Shown here one piece after another: positions 1 through 6,734 of a stretch of DNA of 7,505 bases. The notes under the pieces were generated by a model that was not told where the DNA came from, made no database searches, and worked only from the letters and a program-made list of their open reading frames with translations. Position numbers and translations under genes: made by a program. This DNA comes from an uncultured Muribaculum sp. (GTDB lineage Bacteria > Bacteroidota > Bacteroidia > Bacteroidales > Muribaculaceae), in contig NZ_CAJTYX010000067.1 of the NCBI RefSeq assembly GCF_910583865.1, positions 1-7,505 of the forward strand, given 5' to 3'. Each line of letters starts with the position of its first letter. Position 1 is the first letter of the stretch.

Positions 1-15
1 ACCGGTTTTTATTGG

Positions 16-1191
16 TCAACAGCCGTTAAGGTTATTTAAGATGCGTCTGCCGTGAGCGAAAGAGCCATGATTGCTCCCGCAGTAGAACTTCGTGGCATAT
101 CCCTTGCGGCGGAGCAGCGACGGAAGAGCATCAACCGTGTTGTTCTCATAGGGAGACCCCATATAAATAAAAGGCTCGAACATAGGAAAGCCACCAAGGA
201 TGGCCGCCATACCTTCGTTGCTGCGACGTCCGGTGGTAAAATTATATCGCACAACGAGCGACTGCCCAGAGATCGAGTCAAGAAACGGCATCAATCCCCT
301 CGGTTTGGCTTCGGGAGCATTGTCGAGACGATCGATCCAATGCTGACCGCCGCTCTCAATCACGATAAGCATGACATTCCGCATCGACATGGATCCGGCA
401 TCCGCAACAGGGACTCTGACCGACGAACGCAGGCTCGCCAGCTCCTTCTCGGAAAAATACACCAAGGCCTCCACAGGCTTCTCCTTCAACGAATGCAAAA
501 GATTGAAAGGCGTGTTGAGCACCACGTTCATCTCGCTTAGCCGCTCCACTCCCCGGGCCGCGTCAGCAGGTTTAAGCCCCTTTCCGGAGAAACTCAGACG
601 ACCGCGCATGCAGAGCACGAGCAATGCTGCCACAAACAGAAACATGCCGGCACGCATGCACCATGCCAGCACCGGCGATTTGACCGAAGGAAGCCCCTCC
701 GGCTCTACCCTGCGGTAAAGCCATACCATCAGCGCCAACGTCAGGGCGGAAAGCAGGAAGGCCCACCAGTAAGCACCGGCGTATGACAGGAATATTCCCC
801 CGAGATTTGGATCTGTAAAGAAGCTTCTTATGGCGGCGAAGCGCAGACGCGAGCCTTGGAAAGGAAACATAGCCACGTCGGCCATGTTGACACACAGCAT
901 AAGACCGTTGGTTATATAATAGACCGCATCGGAGGCCCGCAGCCATCCACGCGAGGCCGCAAAAGGAACGGGAAGAAAGCGCATTACCATGAACAGCGCA
1001 TTGAAATAGGCCCATGCCGAGAGATCGAACGGCACACCCTGCCACATAAGCCTAATCAAGCTGCCAAAGGCCGCACCCGTCAAATCAACGTTATGATAAA
1101 AGAACGCCACCCTCGACCCCCACAGCAACAGAAGGGCGACCAATGACTGCCATAACGTGGCAAGCCATATGTTGCATCGTATTCGTCTCAT
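16..1191 (-). CDS. LTA synthase-like membrane sulfatase, C-terminally truncated
   Basis: Full-length relatives are inner-membrane enzymes of the alkaline phosphatase superfamily: about five N-terminal helices, then an extracytoplasmic sulfatase domain that moves phospho-head-groups such as glycerol-phosphate onto envelope polymers or lipids. Here hydrophobic segments lie near residues 8-30, 45-75, 89-108, 139-158 and 178-195. The sulfatase fold begins at VMLIVIESGG (metal-ligand Glu279) and continues with TTGRRSNEGMAAILGG, where Ser324 or Thr320 aligns with the nucleophile position, and KGYATKFYCGSNHGSF. TGA then stops the frame at residue 391. The later catalytic His and Asp-His ligands are missing; full-length members run to 600 or more residues. 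I chose ATG at 1191, which gives MRRIRCNIW and a good first helix; a GTG at 1209 would add six residues. It lies about 20 bp after the DUF4421 stop, probably in one operon. As it stands it is probably catalytically dead. Family assignment is firm; substrate is unknown. Confidence 0.8.
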   Translation of the reverse strand: MRRIRCNIWLATLWQSLVALLLLWGSRVAFFYHNVDLTGAAFGSLIRLMWQGVPFDLSAWAYFNALFMVMRFLPVPFAASRGWLRASDAVYYITNGLMLCVNMADVAMFPFQGSRLRFAAIRSFFTDPNLGGIFLSYAGAYWWAFLLSALTLALMVWLYRRVEPEGLPSVKSPVLAWCMRAGMFLFVAALLVLCMRGRLSFSGKGLKPADAARGVERLSEMNVVLNTPFNLLHSLKEKPVEALVYFSEKELASLRSSVRVPVADAGSMSMRNVMLIVIESGGQHWIDRLDNAPEAKPRGLMPFLDSISGQSLVVRYNFTTGRRSNEGMAAILGGFPMFEPFIYMGSPYENNTVDALPSLLRRKGYATKFYCGSNHGSFAHGRRILNNLNGC

Positions 1192-1211
1192 AGCAAAATG
1201 TATGTCCACAA

Positions 1212-2453
1212 TCAGAACCGCGCACCCACGGTCAGCGACAACGACATATTGGAGTTAAAGAAAGTATAGGCGTCGCCCAGATACAGTCCTCCGTCGAAAC
1301 GTCCCGTAAGAGAAGAGAAAAGAGCCTTATGGTTGTAGACAAACGAGAACAGCACCTTTATGTTGGTCGAGAACATGTCCTTGCGCCCGTCGGAACTTTC
1401 ACGGAAAAGATGCTTGTAGCCCAAAGCCGGCAGCGCGGTTATATTGAACAGCCAGCGCCTCGGATGAAGCACGCAATTATAGCCATAGCCTATTATGACA
1501 TTATAGTCGGCATAATTGAATTTATAGTTCATACGACCGTCAGGCACAAACTCAAGCATTTCCTCCGGCAAGGAACTGAAATCGATATGCACGTCCTGAC
1601 GCTCATAATTGAACCCGCATATCAGCGTTCCGGAACTTTTCAACTGGTACTTGCTGTAACAGTAAGCAGCCGCATGGGAATAATGACGGTGGTTGAAGAA
1701 ATAATATCCGTCGATCGTGGTCGATTTCTGCCTTACGTCATTGAAATCCTGCGATATATGATGGCCGTTGTTGTATTTCCCGAAACGCATTATAGTCACT
1801 CCGCCCGATGTCGACTGCCGTGAATAGCGCAAGGTGAACAAGGCACATGTGAAGTTCCAGTCGAAATTCCTACGTTGAGCCACGGGGTGATGAAACAGCT
1901 CGTTGGCATTAAAGGTGTAGCTCAGACCTACTGCCATGAAGTTTATGCTCGGGCCCAAGTCGCTATAGACGTCACTGAACATACGCACGTTAAGGTTCTC
2001 GGGGAAAAACATGGCATAGGTCTGTACCCAATTATGACTGTTAAGGTACAGCTTCCAGTTTTTACCCGTGCCGACCACATAATCAGGATCGTAGCTGTTG
2101 AACGTGCGGTCACCCCAATTGTAAACTTTAAGACAGAAGCGCATGAATTTCGGATAGTTCATCCCCGGATCGTTGATTCTGAATCCATTGGCGAATAACT
2201 GCTTCACCCAATTTTCCCGATAATAGTCAGCCCCCCACTCAGGATGTGCGATAGCGGCACACCGGCTTTCATCCGAAAGCGTATCGCCTGTGCACACGTC
2301 GTCCGTGGCATAAGAACCGGCAGACTCCTGCAACATAACCGCGCATGAGTCCGGCGACATGCCTGTTTCGGAAGCATGAACAAACTGACCGGCAGCCATC
2401 ACCGCCAGACATCCCGCAATTATACCTCTGATTGTGGGGTGAAACATAGCCAT
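1212..2453 (-). CDS. DUF4421 family protein, probable outer-membrane beta-barrel
   Basis: This 413-residue protein of unknown function is probably exported to the outer membrane. Residues 1-27 form a signal peptide with a hydrophobic core (IIAGCLAVMAA) and a likely signal peptidase I site after VHA. The remainder is rich in alternating aromatic and polar residues typical of beta strands, and it ends in a strand closing with Phe (LSLTVGARF), as barrel proteins often do. Around residues 251-275 the segment YFFNHRHYSHAAAYCYSKYQ followed by LKSSG resembles the conserved core I remember for the Bacteroidetes family DUF4421. Three cysteines lie in the N-terminal third. I start at ATG 2453, because the upstream ATG at 2489 lies inside a palindrome and promoter; ATG 2447 is also possible. 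The sulfatase-like gene follows within 2-20 bp, so both may serve the cell envelope. No enzymatic motif is seen. Confidence 0.75.
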   Translation of the reverse strand: MAMFHPTIRGIIAGCLAVMAAGQFVHASETGMSPDSCAVMLQESAGSYATDDVCTGDTLSDESRCAAIAHPEWGADYYRENWVKQLFANGFRINDPGMNYPKFMRFCLKVYNWGDRTFNSYDPDYVVGTGKNWKLYLNSHNWVQTYAMFFPENLNVRMFSDVYSDLGPSINFMAVGLSYTFNANELFHHPVAQRRNFDWNFTCALFTLRYSRQSTSGGVTIMRFGKYNNGHHISQDFNDVRQKSTTIDGYYFFNHRHYSHAAAYCYSKYQLKSSGTLICGFNYERQDVHIDFSSLPEEMLEFVPDGRMNYKFNYADYNVIIGYGYNCVLHPRRWLFNITALPALGYKHLFRESSDGRKDMFSTNIKVLFSFVYNHKALFSSLTGRFDGGLYLGDAYTFFNSNMSLSLTVGARF

Positions 2454-2455
2454 AT

Positions 2456-2493
2456 AATAATGGTGCAAAATTAAGGAATTTTGCACCATTATT
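2456..2493. repeat. Perfect 17-bp inverted repeat with 4-bp spacer
   Basis: The arm AATAATGGTGCAAAATT (2456-2472) and its exact reverse complement (2477-2493) flank the spacer AAGG. It sits two bases upstream of the chosen DUF4421 start and overlaps the minus-strand promoter boxes. It could be an operator, a stem-loop ending the upstream hydrolase transcript, or a small mobile-element relic. Neither side has a proper T-run, so a classical terminator is less likely. Confidence 0.85.
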
Positions 2494-2497
2494 CAAA
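2466..2497 (-). promoter_or_regulatory. Bacteroidetes-type promoter for the DUF4421 operon
   Basis: Read on the minus strand, TTTG (2497-2494) is followed after 20 bases by TAATTTTG (2473-2466), matching the Bacteroidetes -33 TTTG and -7 TAnnTTTG boxes with near-normal spacing. The start of transcription would fall near 2459-2462, leaving only about 6-15 bases of leader before ATG 2453 or 2447. The boxes lie in and beside a perfect palindrome, so a dimeric regulator could block them; that regulation is inference. Confidence 0.5.
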
Positions 2498-2514
2498 TCA
2501 TTAATTTTTAGTAC

Positions 2515-2554
2515 TGTCCTGATTGTTGCATTTGATGGTCATTACGGACAATCA
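2515..2554. repeat. Weak inverted repeat at the 3' end of the hydrolase gene
   Basis: TGATTGT (2520-2526) and ACAATCA (2548-2554) can pair across a 21-base loop; TGTCC (2515-2519) and GGACA (2546-2550) offer a competing pairing. The right arm contains the stop codon of the choloylglycine hydrolase gene. On the minus strand no T-run follows, so a terminator role is doubtful. Confidence 0.3.
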
Positions 2555-3613
2555 ATACATCGGGGTGAATGGAGCGTGCTTCTTCAGGAGCCGTGTAGCA
2601 TCACCGACCACATCGTAGGTCTTGCTGACGTCAATCCTGAGCACAGGGGCACCGGGACGCAGATCCACCTTCTTCAAATCGACGTAGAACAGCCCGAGAT
2701 TATCCACCATCTCAAAACCATAGATTTTATCGCGTATGTCAGAGTAAGAACGCCATTGGGTCGACGATACCTCAGGCGATGTCTCCACCGTGTAATGAAA
2801 TGGCACGGAGACATTGGCCATGATAGAGCGCGTTATTGCCAGCCCCTCGCGGAAATCATTGGTACGCTCCACATTCTTGTCGAAGAAAGAGCCTCTTACG
2901 AATCTGTCGGGACTTGTCACGGTGCCAGGCAGCATATGTACTCCGCCTATCGCTTCCCAATAGTCGTTGATAGCCGTGATAGCCGGATAATTGGGAAGGT
3001 TGGTAAGTACCGGTATATCCTGTCCTTCGTATATCTTTATGTCGCCGTCCTCAAACTCCACTATGGCACTCTTTCCCGTAGCATCTGTGATTCCCCAATG
3101 CAGAGCCGAGACAGTACCGCCGTCGAAAGTAGCTCCCCCGATAGAGAAATCACGTTCACGCAATACACGAACCACCTCATCGGTGGTGGCATTCATGTCA
3201 AGAAGCCAACCTACAAAAACGGCAAGCGATATGGCCGGCATATCCTTGCTCGACTCGTTATTATAAACCGCTCCCTTGCAGAAAAGCGAGTTGATGACCA
3301 AACCCTTTTCGTTCATCCCTTCGGTGATGCCTCCGTCGTAGCTCACTGCATACACAGCTCCGTACTTCGAAGTCCACTTGACGGAATTAGGAGTGACATT
3401 GCCAACCTTGGACATTCCGGCAGGATATACATAGACATTCGTGGGGATAGGAGTTTTCCAGTCAAGCGATCTCCCCACGATCCGGAGCACGCTGTCGGGA
3501 GAAGCCGCCGTGGTGTCACCTACGTAAAGGATACGCGAACATGCGTCAGCCTCAGTAACAGAAGCCGATAAAGCCACAAGAGCGGCACACAGAAGCATAA
3601 TACGATATTTCAT
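2552..3613 (-). CDS. Secreted choloylglycine hydrolase family protein (bile salt hydrolase / penicillin V acylase-like)
   Basis: This 353-residue linear amide C-N hydrolase of the N-terminal nucleophile superfamily cleaves amide bonds, such as those of conjugated bile salts, N-acyl amino acids or penicillin V. The signal peptide (MKYRIMLLCAALVALSASVTEADA) ends in A-D-A directly before Cys25. Export and signal peptidase cleavage would therefore expose the catalytic cysteine, placing the enzyme in the periplasm or outside. Conserved positions are visible: Cys25, Arg48 and Asp51 in VGRSLDW, Asn101 in GMNEKG, Asn205 in LTNLPNY, and Arg237 in SPDRFVRGSF. Asp at -2 argues against a lipoprotein. Length fits exported Bacteroides relatives. 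I start at ATG 3613; an upstream in-frame ATG at 3658 would put 15 extra residues before the signal peptide. No clear promoter was found upstream on this strand. Family is confident; bile salt versus other substrate cannot be decided by eye. Confidence 0.9.
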   Translation of the reverse strand: MKYRIMLLCAALVALSASVTEADACSRILYVGDTTAASPDSVLRIVGRSLDWKTPIPTNVYVYPAGMSKVGNVTPNSVKWTSKYGAVYAVSYDGGITEGMNEKGLVINSLFCKGAVYNNESSKDMPAISLAVFVGWLLDMNATTDEVVRVLRERDFSIGGATFDGGTVSALHWGITDATGKSAIVEFEDGDIKIYEGQDIPVLTNLPNYPAITAINDYWEAIGGVHMLPGTVTSPDRFVRGSFFDKNVERTNDFREGLAITRSIMANVSVPFHYTVETSPEVSSTQWRSYSDIRDKIYGFEMVDNLGLFYVDLKKVDLRPGAPVLRIDVSKTYDVVGDATRLLKKHAPFTPMY

Positions 3614-3748
3614 ATCTCTCGTTGTTTTTATGTTTATTCCATTGTATTCATAACACAAGACTTTATGCTATGGTTCTTTGCATAATCCATTACTTACAAC
3701 CGTGGCGCCCTCGTGCCGCCCCGATTATTGAAAAAAATTTAAACTATA

Positions 3749-3780
3749 TTTAAAGTTTATTGAACATTTATATAACTTTG
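3749..3780 (+). promoter_or_regulatory. Promoter for the Na/Pi cotransporter gene
   Basis: TAACTTTG (3773-3780) matches the Bacteroidetes -7 box TAnnTTTG. A partial -33 box TTTA (3749-3752) lies 20 bases upstream within an AT-rich tract (3724-3780). Transcription would start near 3785, giving a leader of about 80 bases before ATG 3866. Confidence 0.6.
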
Positions 3781-3790
3781 CAGATATAAA

Positions 3791-3840
3791 CCGCCTTGCG
3801 GGCACGGAGAGGGGATGCGATACTCTCCACCTGCCCACGG
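3791..3840 (+). promoter_or_regulatory. Structured 5' leader of the Na/Pi cotransporter mRNA
   Basis: GGGCA (3800-3804) pairs with TGCCC (3832-3836), and GGAGAG (3806-3811) pairs with CTCTCC (3823-3828), forming a two-part stem with an 11-base loop. A small competing hairpin, CCGC-CTT-GCGG (3791-3801), shares bases with the outer stem. An in-frame ATG (3815) sits in the loop. I do not recognise a known riboswitch class; it may simply be a stable leader. Confidence 0.4.
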
Positions 3841-3865
3841 CAATAGCCAACATTCCTTTAAGGTA

Positions 3866-5686
3866 ATGAACTATACACTTTTAGACTTTTTAGCTCTCCT
3901 CGGCTCGGTAGGCCTGTTCCTCTATGGAATGAAGGTCATGAGCGAAGGCCTCCAGAAGGCCGCCGGCGACCGCCTGCGCAACATCCTGTCCGCAATGACC
4001 CGCAACCGCTTCACGGGGCTGCTCACAGGCATTCTCATAACGGCATTGATCCAAAGTTCGTCGGCCTCCACCGTAATGGTCGTCAGCTTCGTCAACGCAG
4101 GCCTGATGACACTTGGCCAGTCGATGGCGGTTATATTCGGCGCCAACGTGGGCACGACTTTCACGGCCTGGATAATAGCCCTGTTCGGATTCAAGGTAGA
4201 CACGTCGGTATTCATCCTCCCGCTCATAGCATGCGCTGTACCGTTGCTTTTCTGCAGTTCGTCGCGCAAGAAATCGATCGGCGAATTCATAATAGGCTTC
4301 TGCTTCCTGTTCATGGGACTAAACATGATCAGCGACTACGTGCCAGACCTGCAAAGCAATCCCGAGATGTTCGCATTCCTGGAACATTACGCGTCGATGG
4401 GATTCCTGTCAGTGCTTTTGTTCCTTTTCGTCGGCATAATAATAACGGCCATAATCCAGTCGTCGGCGGCCACATTCGCCATAGTGCTCATCATGTGTAC
4501 CAAAGGCTGGATAACGTTTGATCTCGCCTGCGCCGTGGTACTCGGCTCCAACATAGGCACAACCATCACCCCGTTGCTCGCCTCGATGAGCGGAAACGTC
4601 GCAGCCAAGCGCACTGCAATGGGTCACCTGCTCTTCAACCTGTTCGGCATAATATGGACTCTCGCCATATTCTACCCGTTCGTAAGGCTCAACGTAGACA
4701 TCACAGAATGGCTCGGACAAGGCAATCCCGACGGGATGTACGACTTCGTGAACAATCTCGAAGCCACAGATCCCGCTACTTACAATCTTCTCGTAGGCAA
4801 CTCGCTCCCTGCCGAACATCCCGTTCTCGCACAGGTGGCAGGCATGCAGTTCAGTGTGTCGTTCGGCCTGTCGATGTTCCATACCGTATTCAACCTCGTC
4901 AACGTATGTATCATGATATGGCTCACCGGACTGTACGTGAAGATCGTGGAGAAACTCGTGCCCGCCAAGCACAAGGAGGACGAGGAATTCCAGCTCAAGT
5001 TCATCTCCGGCGGTCTGCTCAGCGCCTCCGAGCTTAACATCGCCCAGGCAGAGAAGGAACTCGCCGTCTACGCACAACGCGTGCAGCGCATGATCGACAT
5101 GGCCCAGCAGCTCGTGCATGCCAAGGAAAAGAGCGAGGAATTCTCACAGCTTTACTCCCGACTTGAAAAATACGAAGAGATATCCGACCGCATGGAGATT
5201 GAAATCGCCAATTACCTCAACCGATGTGCGGAAGGGCGTCTCTCCAACGAGGGCAAGCTGCATATAGCGGCCATGCTAAATATAGTCAGCGAAATAGAAA
5301 GCATCGCCGACTGCTGCTACGGATGCGCAAAAATCCTTATACGCAAACAAGAGAGCGGGGTAGAGTTCAACGACACGATCCTCGCCAACATCGACACGAT
5401 GTTCGCCTATCTCAAAGAAGCCATGTCCGACATGCTCGTACTGATCGGAGACGTAGAGAAAGTGCGCGAAGTCGACATCATACGCTCCTATAACAAGGAA
5501 CGCGAAATCAACAACCTGCGCAACCAGTATCGCGCAAAGAATGTGGAGAGCATCAACGACCATATCTACGAATATCAGGCAGGCATCTATTATATGGATA
5601 TAATCAACGATCTGGAGAAGATGGGCGACTATGTGATCAATGTCGTGGACACAATCCGCGACCACTTCCGCAAACGTGTAATATAG
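3866..5686 (+). CDS. Na/Pi cotransporter family protein with PhoU-like C-terminal domain
   Basis: This 606-residue inner-membrane protein of the PNaS (NptA-like) family is expected to take up or export phosphate coupled to sodium. The two inverted structural repeats are plain: ALIQSSSAST (Gln63-Ser66) with GANVGTT (92-98), and AIIQSSAAT (Gln198 onward) with GSNIGTT (227-233). QSS motifs form the substrate and sodium site in this family. Hydrophobic helices run from about residue 5 to 270 and again from 325 to 362. From about 385 to the end the protein is soluble, helical and coiled-coil-like (ELNIAQAEKELAVYAQRVQR onward), consistent with a PhoU-like domain. Total length is usual for the two-domain form. 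I start at ATG 3866 (MNYTLLDFLALLG), which begins just before the first helix; an in-frame ATG at 3815 lies in the leader hairpin. It has its own promoter and terminator, so it is probably monocistronic. Confidence 0.93.
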   Translation: MNYTLLDFLALLGSVGLFLYGMKVMSEGLQKAAGDRLRNILSAMTRNRFTGLLTGILITALIQSSSASTVMVVSFVNAGLMTLGQSMAVIFGANVGTTFTAWIIALFGFKVDTSVFILPLIACAVPLLFCSSSRKKSIGEFIIGFCFLFMGLNMISDYVPDLQSNPEMFAFLEHYASMGFLSVLLFLFVGIIITAIIQSSAATFAIVLIMCTKGWITFDLACAVVLGSNIGTTITPLLASMSGNVAAKRTAMGHLLFNLFGIIWTLAIFYPFVRLNVDITEWLGQGNPDGMYDFVNNLEATDPATYNLLVGNSLPAEHPVLAQVAGMQFSVSFGLSMFHTVFNLVNVCIMIWLTGLYVKIVEKLVPAKHKEDEEFQLKFISGGLLSASELNIAQAEKELAVYAQRVQRMIDMAQQLVHAKEKSEEFSQLYSRLEKYEEISDRMEIEIANYLNRCAEGRLSNEGKLHIAAMLNIVSEIESIADCCYGCAKILIRKQESGVEFNDTILANIDTMFAYLKEAMSDMLVLIGDVEKVREVDIIRSYNKEREINNLRNQYRAKNVESINDHIYEYQAGIYYMDIINDLEKMGDYVINVVDTIRDHFRKRVI

Positions 5687-5711
5687 ACCACCGGGAGGCT
5701 GTCAGGAATAT

Positions 5712-5744
5712 GGCGGTGTGCGAATCAGGCATACCGCCGTTTTT
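5712..5744 (+). terminator. Rho-independent terminator after the Na/Pi cotransporter
   Basis: GGCGGT (5712-5717) pairs with ACCGCC (5733-5738) and is followed by G and TTTTT (5740-5744). The inner bases TG and CA extend the stem across a mismatch. It lies about 25 bases after the stop codon in the correct orientation. Confidence 0.85.
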
Positions 5745-6011
5745 ATATCCCCTGGTCACAGCGCCCGCTATGAACGCGTCCATACTTACCGCAGCATCAT
5801 GCCGGTGTTTTTACAGTCTTATGACAAAATAATCCTTAATCGGTGACATATATTTTACAATATAAATACCGGTAACATCATAAAGACAATGCTGCTACAA
5901 TGTAATGACATCTCAACATAATATAAAAATATTTACATACCTTTATTCAAAGATTAATGATACGTTATCACATTAGCTACACGATTATAAACACTCTCCC
6001 ATTCATGAATA
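5745..6011. other. AT-rich intergenic region upstream of the response regulator
   Basis: No gene is supported here. The stretch from about 5820 is strongly AT-rich and should hold the promoter for the response regulator-rnhB pair. The best -7 candidate is TACCTTTA (5938-5945), one base from TAnnTTTG, with no good TTTG upstream. Two small sequence patterns are visible: a direct repeat CGGTGACAT (5841-5849) and CGGTAACAT (5870-5878), spaced 29 bp, and an inverted repeat TGATA-CGT-TATCA (5958-5970) about 40 bp before the ATG. Either could be a regulator site, but both are short enough to occur by chance. Confidence 0.4.
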
Positions 6012-6734
6012 ATGGCAGAACACTCACTACATAAAATCTCTACTCCTGACAGCAGGATACTGATTGCCGACGAGGACCTATTCGCCTGCGACCTGATGCA
6101 GTATTCCCTCGAGAACGAGGGATACAAGGTAGAGGTGTTCCATTCTGCAAAAGACGCCATGGAGAAGAATCTTGCCGGATACAGCTTGTTCATAATCGAT
6201 ATGAACCTCGGCGACTCATCGGGCATAAAACTCGCATATCATCTTAAGCAGAACAAAGCCACCGCACGAATCCCGCTGATATTCTGCTCGTCTCCTGACG
6301 GCGATGTCATTGGCGGACTGGATTTCGGAGCCGACGACTACATGCTTAAGCCTTTCTCGATGCGCGAGATGACCGCCCGTGTAAACGCATTATTGCGACG
6401 TTGCAGAATAGGTGCTGCCCTCACAGAACATTCGGACAGACCGGCCATGATAAGTCATAACAGCCTCACGATGAACCTGCGCGAACGCACCACTTTCATC
6501 GACAACGAGCCGGTAAAACTCGGCCGTGATGAATACAGTCTGCTTGAATTCCTTCTCAGCCACAAGAACCGCATATTCGATGCCGACGAAATCTACGACA
6601 ACGCATGGCCCGAAAAAGACACGGTAAGCGAGCTATATATAAACAACGTCCTCGACCGACTACGGACAAAACTCGGACGATACGCACATTACCTTGTGAC
6701 ACGCTACGGCTACGGATATGGTTTCATCCAATAA
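6012..6734 (+). CDS. OmpR/PhoB-type response regulator (orphan in this window)
   Basis: This 240-residue cytoplasmic transcription factor is expected to be phosphorylated by a histidine kinase and then bind DNA. The receiver domain (residues 15-130) has the acidic pocket Asp20-Glu21-Asp22, phospho-acceptor Asp63 in FIIDMNLGDSSG, Ser93 at the switch Thr/Ser position (IFCSS), Tyr110 and Lys113-Pro114 (DDYMLKPF). The usual Pro after the phospho-site loop is absent, which is tolerated in the family. A short linker leads to a winged-helix domain (about 146-240) with LGRDEYSLLEFLLSHKNRIF, the recognition-helix region SELYINNVLDRLRTKLG and the wing ending VTRYGYGYGFIQ. The start at 6012 gives an 11-residue lead before the first beta strand. 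No kinase gene is adjacent, so its partner must lie elsewhere. Its stop overlaps rnhB, suggesting co-transcription. Target genes cannot be inferred. Confidence 0.9.
   Translation: MAEHSLHKISTPDSRILIADEDLFACDLMQYSLENEGYKVEVFHSAKDAMEKNLAGYSLFIIDMNLGDSSGIKLAYHLKQNKATARIPLIFCSSPDGDVIGGLDFGADDYMLKPFSMREMTARVNALLRRCRIGAALTEHSDRPAMISHNSLTMNLRERTTFIDNEPVKLGRDEYSLLEFLLSHKNRIFDADEIYDNAWPEKDTVSELYINNVLDRLRTKLGRYAHYLVTRYGYGYGFIQ

Noticed and set aside
1192..1209. GTG start at 1209 for the sulfatase-like gene
   Set aside because: Six extra residues including acidic and His residues before a typical MRRIRCNIW start; ATG at 1191 is better, though GTG cannot be fully excluded.
2454..2489. Upstream ATG at 2489 for the DUF4421 gene
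   Set aside because: It falls inside the perfect palindrome and upstream of the predicted transcription start, and it would put 12 residues before the signal peptide.
2576..3571. 331-codon open frame on the plus strand opposite the hydrolase gene
   Set aside because: It mirrors a gene with complete catalytic motifs, has no recognisable domain, and has no promoter; it is an antisense shadow.
3614..3658. Upstream ATG at 3658 for the choloylglycine hydrolase
   Set aside because: It adds 15 residues with charged side chains ahead of a complete signal peptide starting at MKYRIMLL.
3614..3748. Search for a minus-strand promoter for the hydrolase gene
   Set aside because: No TAnnTTTG with properly spaced TTTG was found; the region only shows a GC-rich patch near 3701-3723 of unclear role.
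4409..5119. 236-codon open frame on the minus strand inside the Na/Pi cotransporter
   Set aside because: Unusual His/Tyr/Glu-rich composition and no domain; it arises from the codon bias of the real plus-strand gene.
5771..5833. 20-codon open frame after the terminator
   Set aside because: No start context, no conservation evidence and no domain; likely chance.
5938..5945. TACCTTTA as a -7 box for the response regulator
   Set aside because: It differs from TAnnTTTG at the last base and lacks a TTTG at the right distance, so it is not listed as a separate promoter.
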